Positions 54,063-61,068 of a stretch of DNA of 64,000 bases are shown here, piece after piece. The DNA is taken from NCBI RefSeq assembly GCF_015352445.1, contig NZ_JADKPO010000009.1:62001-126000 (forward strand), read 5' to 3'. The notes beneath the pieces are model-generated. The model saw only the letters and a program-made list of their open reading frames with translations. It searched no databases and was not told the DNA's origin. Within the stretch, counting starts at the first letter, position 1, and every line of letters starts with the position of its first letter. This DNA is from Nocardioides agariphilus (GTDB lineage: Bacteria; Actinomycetota; Actinomycetes; Propionibacteriales; Nocardioidaceae). A program made the translations under genes and the position numbers.

Positions 54063-55234
54063 GCGAGCTCGGCGACGATGAGTCCGGCCTGGCCACCGCG
54101 GTCGCCGAAGTACGCGACCGACTGGCCGACCATCCCGGCGAGCTATCGGCACACCGGGTCGCCGAGGCGCTGCGCGCCTCCGGCCGACCCATCGGCGGCG
54201 AGATGGTGCTGGCTGTCCACGAGGAGCTGCGCCGCGATGTCCTCGGTGCCGGACCGCTCGAGCCGCTGCTCCGCCTGCCTGGTGTCACCGACGTCGTGGT
54301 CAACGGCGCCGACGGAGTCTTCGTCGACACCGGTGAGGGGCTCCGCCCAGCAGGTGTGGGTTTCCCCGACGAAGCCTCCGTACGCCGTCTCGCGCAGCGC
54401 CTGGCAGCCGTGGGTGGCAGGCGACTCGACGACGCCAGCCCGTTCGTCGATGTCCGCCTGGCAGACGGCACGCGTTGTCACGCGCTGCTGGCTCCGATCG
54501 CGCGCCCCGGGACCTTGATCTCGCTCCGGGTGCCGCGCGCGCGTGGCTTCTCGGTGTCCGAGCTCGTCCGAGCCGGGATGCTCACCCCTGCGGCCGAGCG
54601 TCTGGTGCGCGCACTCGTCGCACGACGTGCGGCGTTCGTGGTGAGCGGTGGCACCGGCTCTGGCAAGACCACTCTGCTGGGGGCGCTGCTGTCCCTGGCA
54701 GACCCCGCTGAGCGCATCGTGCTCGTCGAGGACTCCCACGAGCTGCGGCCCGACCACGCGCACTGTGTCTGGCTGGAGGCACGTCCGCCCAACCTCGAGG
54801 GTGCCGGCGAGATCACCGTTCGCACACTGGTACGGCAAGCGTTGCGGATGCGGCCCGACCGCCTGGTGGTCGGCGAGGTCCGCGGCGCCGAGGTCGTCGA
54901 TCTGCTCGCCGCCCTCAACACCGGACACGAGGGCGGCTGCGGCACGATCCACGCCAACTCCGCGCTCGACGTCCCGGCTCGCATCGAGGCCCTGGCCCTG
55001 GCAGCGGGACTGGGCCGGGAGGCCGCACACAGCCAGTTCGCGGCGGCCGTCGACGTGGTGGTGCATCTCGGCATCGACCGCGGTGGTCGACGCCGCCTGC
55101 GCGAGGTCGCAGTCCCGGTCCGCGGCGGCGATGGTCTGGTGGCCATGTCACCCGCGGTGAGCTTCGACGAGGCCGGGGCCACCCGACAGGGTCCGGGCGC
55201 GGAGCGCCTCGCGCAGCTGCTGGACGACGGATGA
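54059..55234 (+). CDS. tadA: TadA/CpaF secretion ATPase
   Basis: A 391-residue type II/IV secretion ATPase. The N-terminal domain includes LGAGPLEPLLRLPGVTDVVV. Walker A GGTGSGKTT is near residue 198, the Asp box is RIVLVEDSHELRP, Walker B is PDRLVVGEVRGAEVVDLL, and the His box GHEGGCGTIHANSALD follows. It powers assembly of the Flp/Tad pilus as a hexamer at the inner membrane. ATG 54059 overlaps the ssd stop, and its TGA overlaps the tadB start. A TadA of this length lacks an additional N-terminal FHA module. Confidence 0.95.
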   Translation: MSELGDDESGLATAVAEVRDRLADHPGELSAHRVAEALRASGRPIGGEMVLAVHEELRRDVLGAGPLEPLLRLPGVTDVVVNGADGVFVDTGEGLRPAGVGFPDEASVRRLAQRLAAVGGRRLDDASPFVDVRLADGTRCHALLAPIARPGTLISLRVPRARGFSVSELVRAGMLTPAAERLVRALVARRAAFVVSGGTGSGKTTLLGALLSLADPAERIVLVEDSHELRPDHAHCVWLEARPPNLEGAGEITVRTLVRQALRMRPDRLVVGEVRGAEVVDLLAALNTGHEGGCGTIHANSALDVPARIEALALAAGLGREAAHSQFAAAVDVVVHLGIDRGGRRRLREVAVPVRGGDGLVAMSPAVSFDEAGATRQGPGAERLAQLLDDG

Positions 55235-55995
55235 TCGCTCCCGTTCTCGCGGCCGCTGCTATGTGGGCAGCGATGCGGCCTCGCCCCGGGCCCCGGGCAG
55301 CCCCTCGAGGTCGGCGTTTCGCCGGGCTTGGCGCCTTGGCCGCATTGGTGGTGACGGTCGTCGTCCTCGCCGCGGGCGCACCGGTCCCGTCCGCCCTCGC
55401 TGTGGTGCTGGCCGCCACCTCGTGGGCCGGTCACCGGCTCTGGCAGATGCGGGCCCGCGCCCGGGAGGCGGCCCGATCGCGCGGCCGCGTGCTCGAGTGC
55501 TGTGAGCTGCTCGCCTCCGAGCTGGCAGCCGGCCAACCGCCGGTGTCGGCACTGGCAGCGGCAGCCGCCGACTGGACCGCTCTGGCTCCGGTAGCGCAGG
55601 TGGCCGCCTACGGAGGCGACGTACCCGCTGCCTTTCAGCGAGCCGCCGCCATGCCGGGCGCCTCGGACCTGCGGCTGGTGGCTGCCGCATGGCGGGTCTC
55701 GCACCGCACCGGGCTCGGTCTGGCCGATGCACTCGCGCGAGTGGCGGCCACCCTTCGTGACACTCTCGCCACCGAGCGGGTGGTGCGCGGCGAGCTGGCG
55801 TCGGCCCGCGCCACGGCACGGCTGGTCGCCGGCCTTCCGGTGGCGGCCTGGATGATCGGCTCGGGGTCGGGCGGCGACCCCGTCGGCTTCCTTCTGACCA
55901 CCCTGCCCGGCGTCGCGTGCCTGGCTGCCGGGCTCGGCCTGGTCGTGGTGGGGCTGGCTTGGATCGAGCGGATCGCCGCTGGAGTGCACCAGTGA
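55231..55995 (+). CDS. TadB-like type II secretion F-domain protein
   Basis: A 254-residue membrane platform protein. Two N-terminal helices (LAALVVTVVVLAAGAPVPSA region), a cytoplasmic four-helix F domain (GRVLECCELLASELAAGQPP to ASARATARLVAGLP), and two C-terminal helices (AACLAAG-type) fit TadB. It forms the inner-membrane platform around TadA for pilus assembly. ATG 55231 overlaps the tadA TGA (ATGA), and its TGA overlaps the GTG of tadC. Confidence 0.88.
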   Translation: MIAPVLAAAAMWAAMRPRPGPRAAPRGRRFAGLGALAALVVTVVVLAAGAPVPSALAVVLAATSWAGHRLWQMRARAREAARSRGRVLECCELLASELAAGQPPVSALAAAAADWTALAPVAQVAAYGGDVPAAFQRAAAMPGASDLRLVAAAWRVSHRTGLGLADALARVAATLRDTLATERVVRGELASARATARLVAGLPVAAWMIGSGSGGDPVGFLLTTLPGVACLAAGLGLVVVGLAWIERIAAGVHQ

Positions 55996-56702
55996 CGTCC
56001 CTCGTCATCGCTGTAGCTGCGGGCATGGCGGCTTGGCTGGTGCTGCCCGTCGGGCCACGCCCCCTCCGGACCTCGCCCGCGTCTGCGCCCGCCGCCCGTA
56101 CTCACGCTGGACGGCTCCATTGGCTCTGGGCGGCAATGGCAGGTGTCGGGGGCTGGGCATTCGTCGGCGGATGGGCTGGCCCACTGGCCGGCCTCGTCGC
56201 CGCCGGCGCGGTCTGGACGATCCTGCGCCGGGCCGAGCCGCCCGCGATGCGGCGGCGCAGGCTCCGGGTGCGCGCAGAGCTGCCACACCTGGTCGGGCTG
56301 CTCGCCTCCGCCGTACGCGGAGGGCTGCCACCTGCCACCGCTCTCCACCTGGTGTGCGTCGCGCTGCCCGGTCCGGCAGCCGATGCACTGGGCTCGCTCC
56401 CTGCCCGCATCGCCATCGGCGTCGACCCCGTGGAGGTCTGGCGAACCCTCGAGGCCGATCCCGCTCTTGCCCCCTTGGGCCGCACGCTTGCGCGTTCGGT
56501 CCGCACCGGCGAGCCGGTGGCCGAGGCCCTCGAGCGCCTGGGCCTCGAGCTGGCAGCACTTGCGCGGGCCGAGGTCGAGGACGCGGCGCGGCGAGTCGGT
56601 GTCCAGGCCGCGGTACCGCTGGGAGTGTGCCTGCTCCCGGCCTTCCTGCTGCTGGGCATCGTTCCTGTGGTCGCCGGCCTGGTGGGAGATCTCGTCCGGT
56701 GA
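55992..56702 (+). CDS. TadC-like type II secretion F-domain protein
   Basis: A 236-residue partner of TadB. N-terminal helices (SLVIAVAAGMAAWLVLPV, WAFVGGWAGPLAGLVAAGAV) precede the F domain with ELPHLVGLLASAVRGGLPP and GRTLARSVRTGEPVAEALER, and a C-terminal helix LLPAFLLLGIVPVVAGLVG. TadB and TadC together make the platform. The start is GTG 55992, which overlaps the tadB stop. A 173-base gap then precedes the pilin gene. Confidence 0.88.
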   Translation: MTSLVIAVAAGMAAWLVLPVGPRPLRTSPASAPAARTHAGRLHWLWAAMAGVGGWAFVGGWAGPLAGLVAAGAVWTILRRAEPPAMRRRRLRVRAELPHLVGLLASAVRGGLPPATALHLVCVALPGPAADALGSLPARIAIGVDPVEVWRTLEADPALAPLGRTLARSVRTGEPVAEALERLGLELAALARAEVEDAARRVGVQAAVPLGVCLLPAFLLLGIVPVVAGLVGDLVR

Positions 56703-56875
56703 CCGGCTCGCGCCAGGTGACCGGGTGGGTTCGCGAGCCCGCTCGGCGTCCACATTCATCCGTCCCGACGCCTGCGTCCACAGCGCCGAACCATCTGCGT
56801 CGAGTCGTCCTCGGGCCGACCCATCCTTGACGGAGTCGAGGCGCATCGGGCGTCTCGAAGAGAGGAGTCATCCGC

Positions 56876-57085
56876 ATGACGTTCAGCCGACGTGAGGTTC
56901 GCGGTGCCGCCCGCATCATCGGATCTGCCGACGAGCGCGGCATCACCACCGCCGAATACGCCGTGGGCACCGCGGCCGGCGCAGGCCTCGCCGGTGTGCT
57001 CTACAAGTTGCTGACGAGCGGCTTCGGCGAGAAGCTGCTCAAGATGTTCTTCGAGTTCGTCCTGTCGCTGCTGGGCATCGGATGA
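56876..57085 (+). CDS. Flp-type pilin subunit (DUF4244)
   Basis: A 69-residue prepilin. A short positively charged leader ends in ADERG, followed by ITTAEYAVGTAAGAGLAGVL, which is the class IVb pilin start with Glu at about position +5, then a second hydrophobic helix. A prepilin peptidase would cut after Gly; none is encoded in this window. AGAGGAG lies 9 bases upstream of ATG 56876. It is the main shaft subunit of the Tad pilus and is likely made in excess. Its TGA overlaps the TadE-like gene start. Confidence 0.9.
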   Translation: MTFSRREVRGAARIIGSADERGITTAEYAVGTAAGAGLAGVLYKLLTSGFGEKLLKMFFEFVLSLLGIG

Positions 57086-57447
57086 CCGACTCCCTTCGGC
57101 GGCAGCGCGGGGCAGTGACTGCCGAGCTGGCGATGGCCCTGCCGTTGTTGCTCGTCATCACTCTCGGCCTGGTCTGGCTCCTGAGCCTGGGAGCCGCTCA
57201 GGTGCGCATGGTCGATGCCACCCGCGAGGTGGCCCGAGCCGTGGCGCGAGGTGACGATGCGGCTGCTGCAACGGCCCGCGGACAACAGATCGCGCCCCAC
57301 GGGGCCGAGCTCGAGCTGACCACCGAAGGGCGGCACATCACCGTGGTGGGCACGGTTGAGGTTGATGGCGTGGGCGGTGTGTTGGAGGTGCTGCCGTCGG
57401 TTCGTCTGACTGCCTCGGCCGTGGCGGCCCAGGAGGACCCACCGTGA
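57082..57447 (+). CDS. TadE-family pseudopilin
   Basis: A 121-residue minor pilin. The leader RRQRGAVTAELAMALPLLL has the Gly and Glu of type IVb pseudopilins, followed by one membrane helix and an exported domain of about 75 residues. In M. tuberculosis the equivalent is Rv3655c. ATG 57082 overlaps the pilin stop, and its TGA overlaps the GTG of the next gene. It probably caps or adapts the pilus. Confidence 0.87.
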   Translation: MTDSLRRQRGAVTAELAMALPLLLVITLGLVWLLSLGAAQVRMVDATREVARAVARGDDAAAATARGQQIAPHGAELELTTEGRHITVVGTVEVDGVGGVLEVLPSVRLTASAVAAQEDPP

Positions 57448-57965
57448 GCCGGAGAACAAGCGAGGAGCGCGGCGCTGCCGCGCTCCTCGCCCTGGTCATG
57501 ACGGGCGTCTTGATGCTGGTGACCGGTGCCCTCGCGGTGATGGCAGGCATGTTCGTGGCCCACCGGCAGGCCCAGGCGGCGGCCGACCTCGCGGCTCTCG
57601 CCGGAGCCGCCGCCAGCGAGCGGGGCGAGGACGCCTGCCACCGGGCCGGGGCGGTGGCCGCGGCCAACGGCGCCACGCTGGACGAGTGCGCCGTCGAGGA
57701 GGCCACGGTGACGGTCACCGCCTCGGTCGAGGGGCCGTCGTGGCTAGGTCAGCGCGGCCGTCTCGTCGGCACTGCCCGTGCGGGTCCGGTCAGATCCGGT
57801 CGTCGTCGACCTCGCGCCGCTTGTCCTCGTCGACCTTGTCGAGCTTCTCCGAGAGCTCCTGCAGCTGCTTGCTCTCGCGACGGTGCTGGATCCCGCGCCG
57901 CACCCCGAACTTGGCGATGGAGTAGCCCCAGAGGATCGCCACGCCGCTGGCCAGGCCGACGATGA
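57444..57965 (+). CDS. TadG-like/Rv3654c-type protein with antisense run-on C-terminus
   Basis: GTG 57444 starts a protein with the pseudopilin-like leader SEERGAAALLALVMTGVLML and the helix HRQAQAAADLAALAGAAA, matching the Rv3654c-type helicase/secretion-neighbour family. The family fold ends near GTARAGP (about residue 115). The frame has no stop there and runs on for about 58 residues, rich in Arg and Pro, antisense to the convergent small membrane gene (57790-58083). The natural stop was probably lost by mutation, or the tail is tolerated. Signal-like N-terminus and pilus context support a minor pseudopilin. The full 173-residue length is what the sequence encodes. Confidence 0.75.
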   Translation: MSRRTSEERGAAALLALVMTGVLMLVTGALAVMAGMFVAHRQAQAAADLAALAGAAASERGEDACHRAGAVAAANGATLDECAVEEATVTVTASVEGPSWLGQRGRLVGTARAGPVRSGRRRPRAACPRRPCRASPRAPAAACSRDGAGSRAAPRTWRWSSPRGSPRRWPGRR

Positions 57966-58083
57966 AGATCCAGAAGGCACTGAGGTCCATGCCGAGGAGC
58001 TCCGCGCTCCCGTCGCTGCCGAAGAGCGCGCCCAAGATGCCGAGAGCGCCCAAGAGAACCAGGAGGAGACCGGCGACGAACAT
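57790..58083 (-). CDS. Small two-helix membrane protein
   Basis: A 97-residue protein with two membrane helices (FVAGLLLVLLGALGILGALF and SAFWIFIVGLASGVAILWGY) and a charged C-terminal coil (RRESKQLQELSEKLDKVDED). ATG 58083 comes directly after the TGA of the helicase gene on the same strand (one base between), so it is translated from the same transcript. I do not recognise a named family beyond actinobacterial small membrane proteins. The last part is overlapped antisense by the run-on end of the TadG-like gene. Confidence 0.8.
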   Translation of the reverse strand: MFVAGLLLVLLGALGILGALFGSDGSAELLGMDLSAFWIFIVGLASGVAILWGYSIAKFGVRRGIQHRRESKQLQELSEKLDKVDEDKRREVDDDRI

Positions 58084-58084
58084 G

Positions 58085-60430
58085 TCAGGACAGTACTGCG
58101 GATGGGCCAGGTTGCTGTAGCAGCGCGTCGAGCAGGGCGACCGCGCCGACCTTGTCGAGGGGGTGGTTCTGGTTGCCGCACTTGGGCGACTGGATGCACG
58201 AGGGGCAGCCTTGCTCGCACGAGCAGGACGCGATGCTGTCGCGAGTGGCGGTGAGCCACTCGCGGGCGGCGTGGTAGCCGCGCTCGGCGAACCCTGCACC
58301 GCCCGGATGACCGTCGTAGACGAAGACGGTCAGGCGGCCGGTGTCGGCGTGCATCACGGTCGAGACGCCGCCGATGTCCCATCGGTCGCAGGTCGCGAAG
58401 AGGGGGAGCAGCCCGATCGAGCAGTGCTCGGCCGCGTGGGCAGCACCAGCCAGGTCGGTGCCAGCGAGCCCTGCTTCGAGCAGCACGTGGTCGGGCACCG
58501 ACCACCACACCGCGGTGGTGCGCAACGTGCGGACGGGAAGGTCGAGGGGCTCCTCGCCGATGACCTCTCCTCCGGGCTGGCGCCGCTTGAGGAAGGCGAC
58601 CACCTGGCGGGAGACCTCGACGGTGCCGAGGCTGAGCCGGCACCCGCCCCAGTCATGTCCCTCGCGCTCGCCGACCAGTCGGATGTCGGTGAGCTCGCGA
58701 GCGGTCGTGGACCACTCGGGTGCGGGACGGCTGATGACGGCGACGTGGTCGTCGAGGTCGAGCGACTCGACCAGCCAGGTATCACCGCGGTGCATGTAGA
58801 CAGCACCCGGATGTGCCGATGCGTGGGCGCTCGACCGGTCGACGTGGCCGATCACACGTCCGGTCTCGGCCTCCACCAGGGCCACGGCCTGGCCGCCCGA
58901 GGACCGGATGTCGGTGAGGTCGGCTGCTCGGTGGCGGTCGGTCCAGAACCACCCGAGCGGGCGGCGTCGGAGTCTGCCCTCCGTCACGAGCCTGCCGAGG
59001 AGATCGTGGGCGGTTGGTCCGAACAGCTCGAGGTCAGCCTCGGTCAGCGGGATCTCCTGGGCAGCGGCGCACAGGTGCGGAGCCAGCACGTGCTCGTTGG
59101 CCGGGTCGATCACGGTGGCCTCGACCGGCTTGCCGAACAGCGATTCCGGGTGCGTGACCAGGTAGGTGTCGAGGGGGTCGTCGCGCGCGACCAAGAGACC
59201 GAGCGCATCGCCGTGGCCGCGCCCGGCCCGGCCGATCTGCTGCCACATCGCCGCCCTCGTGCCGGGGAAGCCGGCCATCACCACGGCGTCGAGACCGCTG
59301 ATGTCGATGCCGAGCTCGAGGGCGTTGGTCGCGGCGAGGCCGGTGAGCCGACCGGACCTGAGCGCTCGCTCGATGGCGCGCCGCTCCTCGGGGAGGTACC
59401 CGCCGCGGTAGGCCGCCACCTGCTCGGCGAGCAGCGGATCGACCTCGGCGAGCAGCTCGGCGGCGGTGATGGCGACCTGCTCGGCGCCACGGCGCGATCT
59501 GACGAAGGCGAGGGTGCGGACCCCCTCGGCGACGAGGTCGGCCAGCAGGTCGGCCGCCTCCGATGAGGCGGCGCGGCGCACGGGGGCGCCGTTCTCGCCG
59601 GACGCCGAGGTGAAGGGAGGCTCCCAGAGCGCGACGGCCACCTGGCCACGAGGGGACGCGTCATCGACGACCGACTCCACCTCGAGACCGGTCAGACGGT
59701 GGGCGTGGACCTCCGGCTCGGCAACGGTCGCGGAGGCGAGCACGAACGTCGGGTGCGCTCCGTAGGCCGCGCACACCCGTCGCAGCCGTCGCAGCACGTG
59801 GGCCACATGGGCGCCGAAGACCCCGCGGTAGTGGTGGCACTCGTCGACCACGACGTAGCTCAGCGACCCGAGGTACCTCGCCCAACGATGGTGGGCAGGC
59901 AGCAGGGAGCGGTGCAGCATGTCGGGGTTGGTCAGCACGTATTCGGCGTGCTCGCGGGTCCACTCGCGCTGGTCGCGGGGGCTGTCGCCGTCGTGGGTCG
60001 AGAAGCGTATGTCGAGCCCCAGCGACTCCAGTCCGGCGAGCTGGTCTTGGGCCAGCGCCTTGGTGGGACTGAGGTAGAGCGTCGTGGCTCCGCGTTGCTG
60101 GCGGGGGCCGCGGGTGGTCCGGATCGCGGAGAGGGTGGGGAGCTGGTAGCCGAGCGACTTGCCGGACGCGGTGCCGGTGGCCATCACCACATGCCGCCCT
60201 GAGTGAGCCGCCTCGGCGGCCTCGACCTGGTGCCGCCACGGGACCAGCAGCCCGCGGGCGACGAAGGCCTCGCGGACGTCGTCGGGCACCCAGATCGGCC
60301 ACTGTGCGGTGACGGCCTCGCGAGCGGGCAGCACCTCGAGGTGGGTCAGCCGCTCCTCGCGTCCGGGTGCGGCGGCGAGTCGCTCGAGAACCTCGCGCAT
60401 GGAGGCGGCGGAGAGGGTCTCGGTGGGCAC
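58085..60430 (-). CDS. DEAD/DEAH-box helicase, MrfA-like
   Basis: A 781-residue superfamily 2 helicase. Motif I is MATGTASGKSLGYQLP near residue 82, motif II is VVVDECHHYRG, and the second RecA domain has TNALELGIDISGLD and QQIGRAGRGHG. A DUF1998-type C-terminal region ends with four cysteines (CSCEQGCPSCIQSPKC), a metal site as in Bacillus MrfA, which repairs mitomycin damage. It matches Rv3649 and SCO3550 in position. The start is GTG 60430. The small membrane gene follows in the same transcript. It is divergent from the bldG-like gene. Confidence 0.94.
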   Translation of the reverse strand: MPTETLSAASMREVLERLAAAPGREERLTHLEVLPAREAVTAQWPIWVPDDVREAFVARGLLVPWRHQVEAAEAAHSGRHVVMATGTASGKSLGYQLPTLSAIRTTRGPRQQRGATTLYLSPTKALAQDQLAGLESLGLDIRFSTHDGDSPRDQREWTREHAEYVLTNPDMLHRSLLPAHHRWARYLGSLSYVVVDECHHYRGVFGAHVAHVLRRLRRVCAAYGAHPTFVLASATVAEPEVHAHRLTGLEVESVVDDASPRGQVAVALWEPPFTSASGENGAPVRRAASSEAADLLADLVAEGVRTLAFVRSRRGAEQVAITAAELLAEVDPLLAEQVAAYRGGYLPEERRAIERALRSGRLTGLAATNALELGIDISGLDAVVMAGFPGTRAAMWQQIGRAGRGHGDALGLLVARDDPLDTYLVTHPESLFGKPVEATVIDPANEHVLAPHLCAAAQEIPLTEADLELFGPTAHDLLGRLVTEGRLRRRPLGWFWTDRHRAADLTDIRSSGGQAVALVEAETGRVIGHVDRSSAHASAHPGAVYMHRGDTWLVESLDLDDHVAVISRPAPEWSTTARELTDIRLVGEREGHDWGGCRLSLGTVEVSRQVVAFLKRRQPGGEVIGEEPLDLPVRTLRTTAVWWSVPDHVLLEAGLAGTDLAGAAHAAEHCSIGLLPLFATCDRWDIGGVSTVMHADTGRLTVFVYDGHPGGAGFAERGYHAAREWLTATRDSIASCSCEQGCPSCIQSPKCGNQNHPLDKVGAVALLDALLQQPGPSAVLS

Positions 60431-60604
60431 GGTCCGATTGTCCCAACTGCCACGGACACCGACGAGGGGACGGCTCGCGGCTCCTGCCTACTATTGCCAC
60501 GAAGAACGCTGTTGCATGGTTTGATGGAGACACGGGCGTGCTCAGGCGTGCCTGACCTGCTGGACCTGCAACCGTAGGGCACACACGAGGGCAGTGGAGA
60601 CGAC

Positions 60605-60943
60605 GTGGACCTGACTCTTTCGACCCGCGAGGCCGACGGCACCACCGTCGTCGCCGTCGGCGGTGAGATCGACGTCTACACAGCGCCCCGACTGCGCGAC
60701 AAGTTCACCGAGCTCGTGGCCGCCGGCTCCTACGACATCATCGTCGACATGCAGAACGTCGAGTTCCTCGACTCCACCGGCCTCGGCGTCCTGGTCGGGG
60801 GGCTGAAGAAGGTTCGCGCCCACGAGGGCTCCCTCGACCTGGTGTGCAACCAGGACCGCCTGCTCAAGATCTTCCGCATCACCGGCCTGGCCAAGGTCTT
60901 CGTGATCCACGAGACCGCCGAGGCAGCGCTCGCGTCACGTTGA
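60605..60943 (+). CDS. bldG: STAS-domain anti-sigma factor antagonist, BldG type
   Basis: A 112-residue STAS protein. The phosphorylation site is Ser57 in [14 protein letters not shown], the same residue number as in BldG of Streptomyces. When unphosphorylated, such proteins bind an anti-sigma factor and free its sigma. The position next to the MrfA-like helicase and before the membrane pyrophosphatase matches SCO3550-SCO3549-SCO3547. The anti-sigma gene that follows bldG in Streptomyces is absent here; only 125 bases separate it from hppA. The start is GTG 60605. Confidence 0.92.
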   Translation: MDLTLSTREADGTTVVAVGGEIDVYTAPRLRDKFTELVAAGSYDIIVDMQNVEFLDSTGLGVLVGGLKKVRAHEGSLDLVCNQDRLLKIFRITGLAKVFVIHETAEAALASR

Positions 60944-60980
60944 GCGCCCCATGAACGCCCGGGTGCCTCCTGAGCGCAGT

Positions 60981-61003
60981 GGCACTCGCCACACCTGAGT
61001 GCC
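60981..61003. terminator. Hairpin between bldG and hppA
   Basis: GGCACTC (60981-60987) and GAGTGCC (60997-61003) form a perfect 7-bp stem with a 9-base loop, 38 bases after the bldG stop. No T-run follows. It may end the bldG transcript. A further imperfect palindrome (GAGTTCAAG and CTTGAAACTC, 61036-61055) lies just before hppA. Confidence 0.45.
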
Positions 61004-61068
61004 AAGAAACGGTGCCAGCACCGTAGACTCCCGCGAGTTCAAGTCTTGAAACTCCCAGGAGGACATAC

